From an uncultured Verrucomicrobia subdivision 3 bacterium (lineage in GTDB: Bacteria; Verrucomicrobiota; Verrucomicrobiae; Limisphaerales; UBA11358): DNA of 43,950 nt. Numbering within the stretch: the stretch's first letter is position 1; each line of letters starts with the position of its first letter. The position numbers and the translations under genes are program-made. Shown here piece by piece: positions 1 to 9,700 of the stretch. The notes under the pieces are model-generated. The model did not search any database and was not told the origin of the DNA. It was given only the letters and a program-made list of their open reading frames with translations. The DNA lies in assembly GCA_903921455.1 (NCBI GenBank), contig CAIXPZ010000201.1:1-43950 (forward strand), given 5' to 3'.

Positions 1-207
1 GAAAAACCGCCGGTTGGCGGTGGAACACCCTCGGAAAGTCGTCGCAGAATTGAAATCGAAAAATGACCGGACAGCAGTTTTATCCAGTTTTTAAAATAGT
101 GAAATCGCGGTCATCAAAAACTAAACGGGACAGCAGTGATTTTCGCGGTATTATGGATTCTGCGGGGCATAACCTAGGCGTTGAATGACGAATAAATAAT
201 AAATCAC
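1..207. other. gene-free left edge with a 10-bp direct repeat
   Basis: No coding region is visible. A short hairpin-capable sequence (ACCGCC-GGTT-GGCGGT) lies near base 6. The 10-mer GGACAGCAGT occurs twice in direct orientation, at 69-78 and 128-137, 59 bp apart, upstream of the first gene. It could be a paired binding site or a remnant of a repeat; no function can be assigned. Confidence 0.35.
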
Positions 208-582
208 ATGCCTTTTCATGTTCACAGCCCATCCGACGGGGCGACGATGATCGAGCTCACCTATACCGGCATGGTGACGCCTGCCGAACTATCCGCATCC
301 ATCAAAGATTCGATGGCCCTGATGCAGGCACGAGGCATCACCCGCATCTTCACCGACTGCACGGGTCTAGAAGGCGGTCACTCCGCTTTCCACCTGTTTG
401 ATGACATGTTGAAGATTGTTGGCGATATTCAAGCGTTGGGCCTTAAGGAGGCCATCCTGTTGTCGGCCCAACCGGCGGTGGCTGCGAACGTCCGATTTTG
501 GGAAACCGCCGGCCAGAACCGCGGACTCAATATTCGCACGTTTTCCGATCGCACGGCCGCATTGGAATGGCTGCTGGCCTGA
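208..582 (+). CDS. small STAS/SpoIIAA-like protein (hypothetical)
   Basis: A 124-residue soluble protein with no signal peptide or membrane segment. The layout, an N-terminal beta hairpin (IELTYTGMVTPAEL), then alternating helices and strands with a central FTDCTG turn and a final short helix (ALEWLLA), resembles SpoIIAA-like/STAS-fold proteins, which usually act as protein-interaction or regulatory modules. No catalytic residue can be named. It is the only rightward gene before the leftward suf operon and has no partner kinase or sigma factor nearby, so an anti-sigma role cannot be claimed. The start ATG lacks a Shine-Dalgarno sequence. The coding call is firm on length and composition; the family call is tentative. 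Confidence 0.55.
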   Translation: MPFHVHSPSDGATMIELTYTGMVTPAELSASIKDSMALMQARGITRIFTDCTGLEGGHSAFHLFDDMLKIVGDIQALGLKEAILLSAQPAVAANVRFWETAGQNRGLNIRTFSDRTAALEWLLA

Positions 583-642
583 CCGGGCCGCGCGCGAATC
601 CTCCTGCGGTATGCGCCCGCGCACTGCTCCCCCTAAAAGCCA

Positions 643-674
643 TCCGGCGTTTCCGCAGGTGCAAAAACGCCGGA
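643..674. terminator. inverted repeat between convergent genes
   Basis: TCCGGCGTTT (643-652) pairs perfectly with AAACGCCGGA (665-674) around a 12-nt loop, between the end of the STAS-like gene and the end of sufC. On the minus strand it is followed after a few bases by a short T run, so it could end sufC transcription. The loop is long and the T run weak, so this is a moderate call. Confidence 0.4.
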
Positions 675-690
675 CAGACTTATCCGGATG

Positions 691-1449
691 TTATTGTTTC
701 AAAATTGCCTCGTAGCCGTTGGCCTCAAGCTCCAATGCAAGCTCCTTGCCGCCGGATTTGACGATGCGGCCGTCGGCCATGACATGGACGACGTCGGGGA
801 TAATGTGGTTCAACAGCCGCTGATAATGCGTGATGACGAGCTGCGCGGAGTCGGGGCGGCGCAGTTTGTTGACGCCGCTGGAAACGATTTTGAGCGCGTC
901 AATGTCCAGGCCGGAATCCGTCTCGTCGAGGATGGCAAGCTTGGGTTCGAGCACGGCCATCTGGAAAATTTCGGCGCGCTTCTTTTCGCCGCCGGAGAAG
1001 CCCTCGTTGACGGAGCGCTTGAGCAGATCCTCGTTGAGGTCGAGCAGTTTGATCTTGTCCTTCACGAGGTTCAGGAATTCGATGGCGTCGTATTCCGGCA
1101 GGCCCTTGGACTTGCGGATCTCGTTCAGCGCAGCCTTGAGAAAGTAGGTGCTGTTCACGCCGGGGATTTCCACCGGATACTGGAACGCGAGGAACACGCC
1201 TTCGCGGGCGCGCTCTTCGGGGTCGAGTTCGAGCAGGTCTTTGCCGAGGTAAGTCACCGTGCCCTCGGTCACGGTGTAGCCGTCGCGGCCGGCGAGGATC
1301 GCGGCGAGCGTGCTCTTGCCGGAACCGTTGAGGCCCATCAGCGCGTGGACTTCGCCGGCGTTGATCGTCAGGCTGAAGCCCTTGAGGATTTGTTTGTTCT
1401 CCACGCCCGCGTGGAGGTTTTTGATTTCAAGAATAGGTTGCTTGCTCAT
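691..1449 (-). CDS. sufC: SufC, Fe-S cluster assembly ATPase
   Basis: SufC is the soluble ABC-type ATPase that drives the SufB scaffold during iron-sulfur cluster assembly in the cytoplasm. The 252-residue product has Walker A GLNGSGKST (about residues 39-47), the ABC signature FSGGEKKR typical of SufC rather than transporters, Walker B LAILDETDSGLD, and the switch histidine in VITHYQRLL. Length matches the family. I start at the ATG (MSKQPILEI) rather than the in-frame TTG two codons upstream. It is the last gene of a leftward perR-sufB-sufC run and is separated from sufB by a spacer filled by a short-unit repeat array. No sufD or sufS follows, which is unusual for a suf operon. Confidence 0.97.
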   Translation of the reverse strand: MSKQPILEIKNLHAGVENKQILKGFSLTINAGEVHALMGLNGSGKSTLAAILAGRDGYTVTEGTVTYLGKDLLELDPEERAREGVFLAFQYPVEIPGVNSTYFLKAALNEIRKSKGLPEYDAIEFLNLVKDKIKLLDLNEDLLKRSVNEGFSGGEKKRAEIFQMAVLEPKLAILDETDSGLDIDALKIVSSGVNKLRRPDSAQLVITHYQRLLNHIIPDVVHVMADGRIVKSGGKELALELEANGYEAILKQ

Positions 1450-1466
1450 TTTCAAAAAGGATTAAA

Positions 1467-1515
1467 CACAAATGGCACGAATTTTCACTAATCAAATTCG
1501 TATCAATTCGTGAAA
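1467..1515. repeat. opposing-arm array of 9-10-nt units in the sufB-sufC spacer
   Basis: Reading the plus strand, three units beginning CACNAAT (CACAAATGG, CACGAATTTT, CACTAATCAA; 1467-1495) are followed by two units in the opposite sense (ATTCGTATCA, ATTCGTGAAA; 1496-1515). The outer CACGAATT (1476-1483) and AATTCGTG (1505-1512) are perfect inverted partners. The array fills almost the whole spacer between sufB and sufC. It has the same architecture as, but a different sequence from, the arrays at 39235 and 40330. Confidence 0.6.
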
Positions 1516-1521
1516 GTAGGT

Positions 1522-2970
<1,449 letters not shown>

Positions 2971-2976
2971 CGTAAA

Positions 2977-3405
2977 TTATTTCTTCTGGTCGCAATCGGG
3001 GCAGGTGCCGTGAATGGCGATATCAAAATGTTCGGCCTTGAACCCCTTCGGCAGCGGCATGGCCTGCGCGGGCAAATCCACGTCGAAAACCGTCCCGCAC
3101 GCGTCGCAATGAAAGTGGCCGTGTTCGTGCATGTTGGGACAAAAGCGCGTAGCGCCACGATCCACCGTCACCTGCCGGGCGAGGCCGGATTTCACCAGCG
3201 CATCGAGGCAGTTGTAAACCGTCGCGTGGGAAATTTCCGGCATCGACTTCTTCGCGCGGATAAAAACCTCTTCGGCGGTCGGATGATCGCGCTTGTGCAG
3301 CAATACGTCATAGACCTGCTGGCGCTGCGGCGTGAGGCGCAAGCCGGTCGCGCCCAACTGTTCCGTCAGGTGCTGTTCGTCGTGCTGGTGGCTGCGCGCC
3401 TTCAT
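2977..3405 (-). CDS. PerR-like Fur-family regulator with Cys at the PerR Asp85 position
   Basis: A 142-residue Fur-family repressor: winged helix (RLTPQRQQVYDVLL; recognition helix SHATVYNCLDALVKSG) then a metal-binding dimerisation domain. Aligning the stretch after RF with B. subtilis PerR, H41, H95, H97 and D108 match regulatory ligands H37, H91, H93 and D104, and C100/C103/C135/C138 match the structural Zn site. The position of PerR D85 is C89 (RFCPN), an unusual substitution at the residue that tunes Fe/Mn response. I start at the ATG giving MKARSHQHD: a promoter (TTGACT, 16 nt, TAAATT) ends 7 nt upstream, abutting a perfect palindrome at 3441-3461. First gene of perR-sufB-sufC; autoregulation is inferred. 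Confidence 0.9.
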   Translation of the reverse strand: MKARSHQHDEQHLTEQLGATGLRLTPQRQQVYDVLLHKRDHPTAEEVFIRAKKSMPEISHATVYNCLDALVKSGLARQVTVDRGATRFCPNMHEHGHFHCDACGTVFDVDLPAQAMPLPKGFKAEHFDIAIHGTCPDCDQKK

Positions 3406-3412
3406 CGGGAAA

Positions 3413-3440
3413 AATTTAGCGCAGGGAAACCGCAAGTCAA
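3413..3440 (-). promoter_or_regulatory. sigma70-type promoter of perR-sufBC
   Basis: On the minus strand TTGACT (3435-3440) and TAAATT (3413-3418) are separated by 16 nt, and the -10 ends only 7 nt before the perR ATG. Transcription should start at or next to the start codon, predicting a leaderless mRNA. Confidence 0.7.
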
Positions 3441-3461
3441 GATTTAGAATAATTCTAAATC
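3441..3461. promoter_or_regulatory. PerR/Fur-type operator palindrome
   Basis: GATTTAGAAT-A-ATTCTAAATC is a perfect 21-bp palindrome. Its 15-bp core TTAGAATAATTCTAA differs at two symmetric positions from the recalled B. subtilis PerR box TTATAATNATTATAA. It directly adjoins the -35 of the perR promoter and lies between perR and the end of the methyltransferase gene, so it is the likely autoregulatory operator of the perR-suf operon. Confidence 0.8.
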
Positions 3462-3474
3462 AAGCGTTTGCGGC

Positions 3475-4059
3475 CTACTTTTGAAAAACGTGAACCCGGG
3501 CGGGCGGGAAATTCCACCAGACGATTTTGGAGGCGACCAGCCGGAAATCATCCGCCCCGCGGCTGCGATCCTTGATCAGGTGGTAGCTGTATTGCACCCA
3601 GCGGCCGCGCGGGTCAAGCACGCCGCGGATTTTTTGGGCCAGTTCATCGGCCTGGGCTTTGGGGAAATTCAATAACGGCAGGCTGGAGATGACCGCCCCA
3701 ACCGATTTGACCGGGAGCGCCAGTCCCGCAATCAGCGTATCCAGATGCCAAGCATCGCCAACGACGATGTGGGCGCGCGGAAATTTTTTCTGAAGCACCT
3801 TGGCGAGGTTGGGGTTTTTTTCGATGGCAATAAGCCGGTCTTCGCGCAAGCCGCGCTTGAACAGCGCATCCGTGACCGCGCCGGTGCCGGGCCCGAGTTC
3901 GAGGACAAAACTTTCCGCATCGCGCGGCAGCCAGCGCGCCATCGCCGCCCCCAGCTGCGGGGAACTGGGCGCGACCGAACCGGTGCGCTGCGGATTGGCC
4001 ACCCATTCACGCAGGAACACTGTCGAGTCGGCCAATGCCGCAATGATTTTTTTTGCCAT
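3475..4059 (-). CDS. SAM-dependent methyltransferase (PmtA/KsgA-like fold)
   Basis: A 194-residue class I methyltransferase. The SAM-binding motif VLELGPGTGAVTDAL (about residues 52-66), the acidic loop IAIEKNPN and the motif IVVGDAWHLD give the order seen in rRNA adenine dimethylases and phospholipid N-methyltransferases. The N-terminal FLREWVANPQRTGSVAPSS closely resembles the small soluble phospholipid N-methyltransferase group, so lipid headgroup methylation is the best guess; substrate is not proven. The more upstream ATG would add 13 residues; I prefer the MAKKIIAAL start because similarity to the family begins there. It ends 14 bp from the PerR palindrome, so the perR promoter sits at its 3' end. 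Confidence 0.8.
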   Translation of the reverse strand: MAKKIIAALADSTVFLREWVANPQRTGSVAPSSPQLGAAMARWLPRDAESFVLELGPGTGAVTDALFKRGLREDRLIAIEKNPNLAKVLQKKFPRAHIVVGDAWHLDTLIAGLALPVKSVGAVISSLPLLNFPKAQADELAQKIRGVLDPRGRWVQYSYHLIKDRSRGADDFRLVASKIVWWNFPPARVHVFQK

Positions 4060-4128
4060 GCCGATGTTCTGAATTTGACGGGAGTGTAGGTTAACCATTC
4101 AATTTTGCACCAAAGAAAATCGTCCGGC

Positions 4129-4899
4129 TCATGGGGGACTGGGGGAAATTTTCCGCAACTCCACCAACATAGCCGCGCGCCGGGCGTTCCAGTCGAGCCA
4201 GCGGCGCTCCCAGGTTTCCCCGACATAATTTGTGCGGGCGGCGGGCCAGATGGCGTTGAGGTTTTTCATCGTCTGTTCCAGTGCGTCTAGCTGATGCCAT
4301 TTTAATTGCGCTTCAGCGAGGTTTAATTGGTTTTCGGGATACTCCGGCGCGAGCGCGACGGCGCGCTCAAGCCATTCGCGCGCCTTGTGTTTGCTCCCCA
4401 CACTCAACGGCCAGCCGGGGGCTTGAAAATAGAGTTCGCCGAGCGTGCGCGCGGGACCAGCGTAATTGAAATGAACGTCCAGTTCTGCGGCTAGCTTAAA
4501 CTCGCGTTCCACTTCGTGAACCAGTTTGTAGGCCGCGATGGATGGAGCCTGGGCCTGCGCGAGTTCCCCGAGGTGAATCGCCAGATAATAATGTCCTGGT
4601 CCGGATTTCGGCTCACGCGCCAGCCACTGACGACAGACCTCGATGCCGCGCCGGGCCAAATCCGCAAGTTGCGTGTCGTTGGTCGCAAAATCAGTCATCT
4701 CAAAATTGGCGCGGGCCAATTGAAGAGCGGCCGGAGTGGCATTGGTGTCGGCGAGATAATTTTTCAGGGCCAAATTCAAAGTCTGTTGCGCCCGCACGGC
4801 GAAAAGGTGATTGGTCCCCGGCTGCCCCGACGCCACAACCACCGCGCCCAGCAAAATGAGGGCGGCGAGCAGGGCTTGAATCGGTGGTTTCGGCGACAT
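4129..4899 (-). CDS. secreted TPR protein, TatT-like
   Basis: A 256-residue exported protein: an N-terminal hydrophobic segment (LLAALILLGAVVVASG) acts as a signal peptide, and the rest is helical with TPR-like repeats. The segment GPARTLGELYFQAPGWP followed by HKAREWLERAVALAPEYPENQLNLAEAQL resembles the TatT lipoprotein family linked to TRAP transporters in other bacteria, but no transporter gene lies nearby. It probably acts as a periplasmic helical scaffold. It diverges from the small lipoprotein/hpnH unit across a 52-bp promoter region. Function beyond fold is unknown. Confidence 0.7.
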   Translation of the reverse strand: MSPKPPIQALLAALILLGAVVVASGQPGTNHLFAVRAQQTLNLALKNYLADTNATPAALQLARANFEMTDFATNDTQLADLARRGIEVCRQWLAREPKSGPGHYYLAIHLGELAQAQAPSIAAYKLVHEVEREFKLAAELDVHFNYAGPARTLGELYFQAPGWPLSVGSKHKAREWLERAVALAPEYPENQLNLAEAQLKWHQLDALEQTMKNLNAIWPAARTNYVGETWERRWLDWNARRAAMLVELRKISPSPP

Positions 4900-4917
4900 G
4901 ATGTAACCAATTAGAAG

Positions 4918-4945
4918 TTGCTATCGTGGCGTAGTAAATTATACT
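4918..4945 (+). promoter_or_regulatory. promoter of the lipoprotein-hpnH unit
   Basis: TTGCTA (4918-4923), 16-nt spacer, TATACT (4940-4945). The GTG start of the next gene is 6 nt downstream, so +1 would fall on or beside the start codon. Confidence 0.65.
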
Positions 4946-4951
4946 CGGCAA

Positions 4952-5152
4952 GTGAGATTAAACTGGAATTTCCTGTGTTTGCTGATGCTGTCGGCACTGG
5001 CGCTCGCCAGCGCTGGCTGTTCCGGTATCAATAGCACCCAGAGCGTCTCCCCGGCCAGTTTTTTCCTGCCGGGACTGCTGAAAAACGACGCTCCGCTCCG
5101 GCCTCCGGCGTTGACCCCGGAAACTTCCAACCAAATCGCTTCCGTCCAATAA
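4952..5152 (+). CDS. small predicted lipoprotein upstream of hpnH
   Basis: A 66-residue protein starting with GTG. The first 23 residues form a lipoprotein signal ending in LASAGC, so the mature protein would be only 44 residues, lipid-anchored at C23 and otherwise Pro/Ser-rich and probably unstructured. It ends 3 nt before the hpnH start, so both are on one transcript; a role in the envelope where hopanoids reside is a reasonable inference but not shown. No family recognised. The promoter -10 lies 6 nt upstream of the GTG and there is no Shine-Dalgarno, which supports leaderless translation from this start. Confidence 0.65.
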   Translation: MRLNWNFLCLLMLSALALASAGCSGINSTQSVSPASFFLPGLLKNDAPLRPPALTPETSNQIASVQ

Positions 5153-5155
5153 ACT

Positions 5156-6580
5156 ATGCGTTTCCCATTCGCGCTGACGAAGAAAATCGCCAGCCACATC
5201 ATCAAACATAAAATTCGCAAAACACCAAAATTTGCGATGGTTTTGCAGCTCGAACCGCTGCACACCTGCAACTTGACCTGCACCGGTTGCGGGCGCATCC
5301 GCGAGTATTCCACGTCGCTCAAGGACATGGTGCCGCTGGAGCAATGCCTGCAAGCCGCCGTCGAATGCGATGCGCCGATGGTTTCCATCTGCGGCGGTGA
5401 GCCGCTGATTTACCCCAAGATCGAGGAACTCATCAGCGGTCTGCTCGAACAGGGCCGCGTGCTTTACATCTGCACGAACGGCATGTTCATGCGCAAAAAA
5501 ATGCGCGATTACCTCGCGGCGATTTACTCGCCCGCGCTGGAGCCCAAACTCAAGCAGTTGCTCGAGGGCAAACTGATTACAGACAAGGAAGCCGAAGTCA
5601 TCCGCAAGTCTGACGACGCGGCGAAGAAAAAAACGGTCATTCGACCGACCCAATGGATGTATTGGAACGTCCACGTGGACGGCTTGGAATTCACGCATGA
5701 CTTGATTGTCGAACGCGAAGGCGTCTTCAAAGAATGTGTCGAGGCCATCAAGATGGCAAAGATTTGCGGCTATCAAGTCGCCACCAACACCACGGTTTAT
5801 CGCGAAACGGATGTCGCGGAAATCGAGGACATGTTCAAGTATCTCTCGTCGCTCGAAGTGGACGGCCACACAATTTCGCCTGGCTATGATTACGATGCGG
5901 CCAAGAAAGACATGGTCTCCCGCCTCGGCCGCGACCCGAAAGAATTTTTCCTCACCCGCGACATGACGCGGCAGAAATTTGCGAAGATTCAGGAATGGGG
6001 CAAGGCCTTCACCATTTTCGGCACGCCGGTCTATCAGGAGTTTCTCGCCGGCAAACGCGAGTTGACCTGCACCGCCTGGGCCATCCCGACTTACAACGTC
6101 AAGGGCTGGAAAGCGCCGTGCTACCTCATGACCGACGGCCATTACGCCGGCTATCAGGAAATGCTCAGCAAAGTTGCGTGGGAAAAATACGGCGTCGTCA
6201 ACGGCGTCGCCCGGGATCCGCGCTGCGAACATTGCATGGTGCATTGCGGCTATGACCCCAGCGGCGCGCTCGGCACGAATTACCAGAGCGGTGACAACTG
6301 GAAAAATTTCAAATACAACTTCGGCTCCAAACCGAAGCCGTTCCCGTCCTCACCGGACCTGGTCAAACGCGCCTTTAACGGCGCCACCATCGGGAAAGGC
6401 CATCTGGCCGAAGCCAAAGCCATCATCAATTCCCCCGCCGCCGGTGCCCGTGGTGCCTTCTCTCACAAAGAGGAAGCGCACGAACACGAGGCGCACGTCG
6501 GCAGCCATTGTGGCACCAGCGACACGTCTGAACGCGATGATTTGCTCGCGAAGATCAAAGATGTGAAGAAGACGGTGTAA
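5156..6580 (+). CDS. hpnH: HpnH, adenosyl-hopene transferase (radical SAM)
   Basis: HpnH joins a 5'-deoxyadenosyl radical to diploptene, giving adenosylhopane, the first step toward extended C35 hopanoids. The radical SAM motif is CNLTCTGC (C38, C42, C45), followed by the GGEPL SAM-binding motif near residue 80 and a C-terminal cysteine-containing region (CEHCMVHCGYDPSGAL) typical of the DUF3463 part of HpnH. At 474 residues it is clearly longer than the proteobacterial enzymes I recall: there is an insertion of about 40 residues after LAAIYSPALEP (about residues 122-162) and a long tail ending in a His/Glu-rich stretch (EEAHEHEAHVGSHCG). No other hopanoid gene lies in the window. It is followed by a strong terminator. 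Confidence 0.9.
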   Translation: MRFPFALTKKIASHIIKHKIRKTPKFAMVLQLEPLHTCNLTCTGCGRIREYSTSLKDMVPLEQCLQAAVECDAPMVSICGGEPLIYPKIEELISGLLEQGRVLYICTNGMFMRKKMRDYLAAIYSPALEPKLKQLLEGKLITDKEAEVIRKSDDAAKKKTVIRPTQWMYWNVHVDGLEFTHDLIVEREGVFKECVEAIKMAKICGYQVATNTTVYRETDVAEIEDMFKYLSSLEVDGHTISPGYDYDAAKKDMVSRLGRDPKEFFLTRDMTRQKFAKIQEWGKAFTIFGTPVYQEFLAGKRELTCTAWAIPTYNVKGWKAPCYLMTDGHYAGYQEMLSKVAWEKYGVVNGVARDPRCEHCMVHCGYDPSGALGTNYQSGDNWKNFKYNFGSKPKPFPSSPDLVKRAFNGATIGKGHLAEAKAIINSPAAGARGAFSHKEEAHEHEAHVGSHCGTSDTSERDDLLAKIKDVKKTV

Positions 6581-6603
6581 CCGCTTGCTCAAAGATAGAT
6601 TCC

Positions 6604-6631
6604 AAGCGCGTCAGCAATGACGCGCTTTTTT
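6604..6631 (+). terminator. intrinsic terminator of hpnH
   Basis: A perfect 10-bp stem (AAGCGCGTCA / TGACGCGCTT) with a GCAA tetraloop, directly followed by a T run, 23 bp after the hpnH stop. Confidence 0.9.
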
Positions 6632-6702
6632 ATTTATTAATTCTGGCGGCGGCAGACGTTCGTCGCAACGGCACTCACAGCTTACAGCACAAATTCAAAC
6701 CA

Positions 6703-9700
6703 TCACGGCGCGGGCGCAGGCGCAGGCACCTGCTCCAACCACACACGGATAGTAATAAACAAGTTTGTCGTGGCTGGGAATGGCGCCAGTGCACGTGCCT
6801 TCACCGTCTCTGTGACGCCGTCCAGATTGTCCGTGCGCAGGAATTCCTCGACGAAGTTTGTGCCGGTATTCCAGTTGATCAAATCGGTGGAAACAAACAC
6901 GCCGTATTGCACATCGCGCGGCGGTAGGCGGCGCGAGTAGGTGAGCGTAAGATGCTTCTGGTTGTCATTCGTGCTAGTCTCGAAACCCCACAAGTAAGGC
7001 GGATTGGAATCGGGTGAACGGGGATCACGGCTAAAGGCATATTCCGCAAAATTTTTCACTGTGTCATGGTCGAAGTCAGCCGCCGCGCCGCTGATATTCG
7101 GAAACGTTAATTCCTCCAGCGTGAATTTCTGGATGCTCCATAATCCATAAGGTGAATCATGAATCGTGACTGCTGCTGGGCTGCCGCTCACGACATAGGC
7201 GATATTCGTGAGCACGGTCAGCACCGCCACTTCGTCTCCCTCGATGTGATCATCAAGGGTCGGTATCAGGGGTAGCGTCAAGAAATTCGAGCCGACAGGA
7301 AATGTCACGACGTTGGTGATGGCGATAAAATCCACGGCGTTGCTCGCGGTGCCGCTAATGCCGATCGACACGGTCAATGCACTGTTCGTGTCGCCGGTGC
7401 GCATGAGAGTAAACTCGCCAGGGTCCGGGCCAAGTTCGTTCGCGTCCGGGTCACTCGCCCAAACGCTGATGTAAATCGGCTCCAGCACGGTGATGATGAC
7501 ATCGTCAAACGTCGTCAGTTCGCCGTCAAATGCAGTAAGCCGAAAGACATAATCGCCAGGCGCATCGAAAACGAACGTCTGCGTCAGGCTTGCCGGATTC
7601 GTGATGGTAATATTATTGTTCGTGCCGAGATACGTCCACCAGTTCGTGACCGCCGCCGGCGGATCCGGCAGGCCGTCGTCAGCCACCGCGCCGGTCAGCG
7701 TGACGGGAATCCCCATCTGCACGCTCACATCCGGCCCGGCATTCACGATCGGTGCATGGTTTGTCACCGGGCCGTCAGCCACCCCTAGAATCTCATCCGG
7801 GCTCAATGCCCTGTCATATACGCGCACATCATCAATACCACCGCGCCATGAAGCCGGACTGTCCCACGCACCTTTGCCCACGATGAATTGCGGACAATTC
7901 GTCAGCGTGCCCGCAACGGAGGCAAAGCCAGAATCTGGCTGGTCAAGCTGGCCGTTGAAATACAGCTTCGGCCCGCCACCATTAGTCCAGGTCAATGCGA
8001 CGTGCTGCCATTCACCCGGTTTAAGTGCGTCACTCACGCTGCTTCGCCGCACCACGCCCTTGGTTGTTGGAACGAGTGCCTCGACCACGTTGGTATAAAT
8101 GCCGCAGGAGGCAAACGTGCGGGTCGCAAAATTGAGAGTCTGGTTCGTGCCAGTGTCATCCGCCGTAAGAATTCCAAGATTGTCATTGGTCGCGGGTTTC
8201 ACCCAGAACATCACCGTGAAAGCGCTCAACCCATTAAGCGTGTTTGAACCGGCGGTCTGCTGCACACAGTCGTTTGTGTGCGTGAAATCCAGTGCGCCGG
8301 CTAGAGCACCGCTCGTCATCCAGTCTGGCGAACCCAGCAACGAACCGTTGCGACCATTACCGGATGTGTCAGCCGCGTTTGTGCCGCTAACTTCATCCAG
8401 CGACCAGTGCAAAATATTCGTCGCGGTCAAAACTTCACTGCTGACAAAAACCAAAATGTCTGCGTGGCCTTGCAACTGGCCGTCATCTGCCGTGAGCCGC
8501 AGCCGGTAGATGCCGGCATTGGTGAAAACCACCGTGGTGTTGTTCGTCGTCGGGTCGCCAAAAGCCAGACTGCTTGGTCCGCTGAGATTCGTCCACATGA
8601 GCGTAACAGTCGGACTGTCGTCGGTCACCACGGCGTTGAGGACAAGGCCGGCATTCGTGCCACTCAGAAATGCGACATAAGTTTTCGGACTGGTGATGAC
8701 GACAACAGGCGTGGCATTCGTGCCCGCATCGGCGATGCTCACCACCGCGTTGCTTGGCGATAGAATTGAGTAAGCCGGATCCGGCAACAGCGACGCGGTT
8801 ACAGTTTCGTCGCCTTCCGCCACGACTTCATTCGTCGGCGTTATCAGGAGGTCGATGGAAGTGATGCCGCAGTTGAAATAAACATTCGTGGCGAACGGCG
8901 GATAATCCACGCCAAACGTGGCCGTGCCGCCGACGGCGAGGTGTGCGGTTAGATCATATTTCGGATCGCCCGTGCGAGTGACGCGGAAGACGCCATTCGA
9001 GCCGCTGCCTTCCAGCACGTTGGTGACGACGGCGGTGATGGCAAGCATCGGCTCATCGTCATTGATGATGACCGTGCCGCTGTTCGGGGTGCCGGTGGTG
9101 TAGGCAGCATCGGTTTGCAGCGTGAGAGTAACCGTTTCCGGACCTTCCTTGATATTGTCGTCCACCGGCAACACGGGCAGTTTCGCCGTCAAACTGCCGC
9201 TGGGAATCAAAATGGAGTTAGTGATGGCGACATAGTCCACACCATTGCTCGCGGTGCCGCTGATGGTGAAGAAAACTGTCACCGGCATGTTTGTCGTGCC
9301 AAAGCGGGAGAATGTGAATTCGCCCGTGTCCAGGCCAGGCTCCGCGGCAGTGAAGTCGCTCGCATCGATCCATACGCGCTGATCATTGTCCTGGATGGTT
9401 ACCTTCGCAGCCGCGGGATATGCCGTGATGTAGTTGCTCCCTTCGGTAAGCGAGATGATGACTGTTTCGTCACCTTCGATCAGCGCATCGTCCACCGGCG
9501 CGATAGAAACGGTGGCGCTCGATTGCCCAAAGGGAATCGTCACCCCATTTGTGATGGCCGTGTAATCCCCGCCGTTGCTTGCCGTGCCGGTGACGGTGAA
9601 CAGAACCGTCAGTGCATTCGTCGTGGCCCCGCTGCGGGTGAAAAGAAATTCGCCGTTGCCGCCGCCTTCGTAAGCGAACGGATGGTTGGTCGAAGTCACG

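Noticed and set aside
4958..6244. 428-codon open frame antisense to hpnH
   Set aside because: It mirrors codon periodicity of the GC-rich hpnH gene, and its translation has no recognisable domain; hpnH has clear radical SAM motifs.
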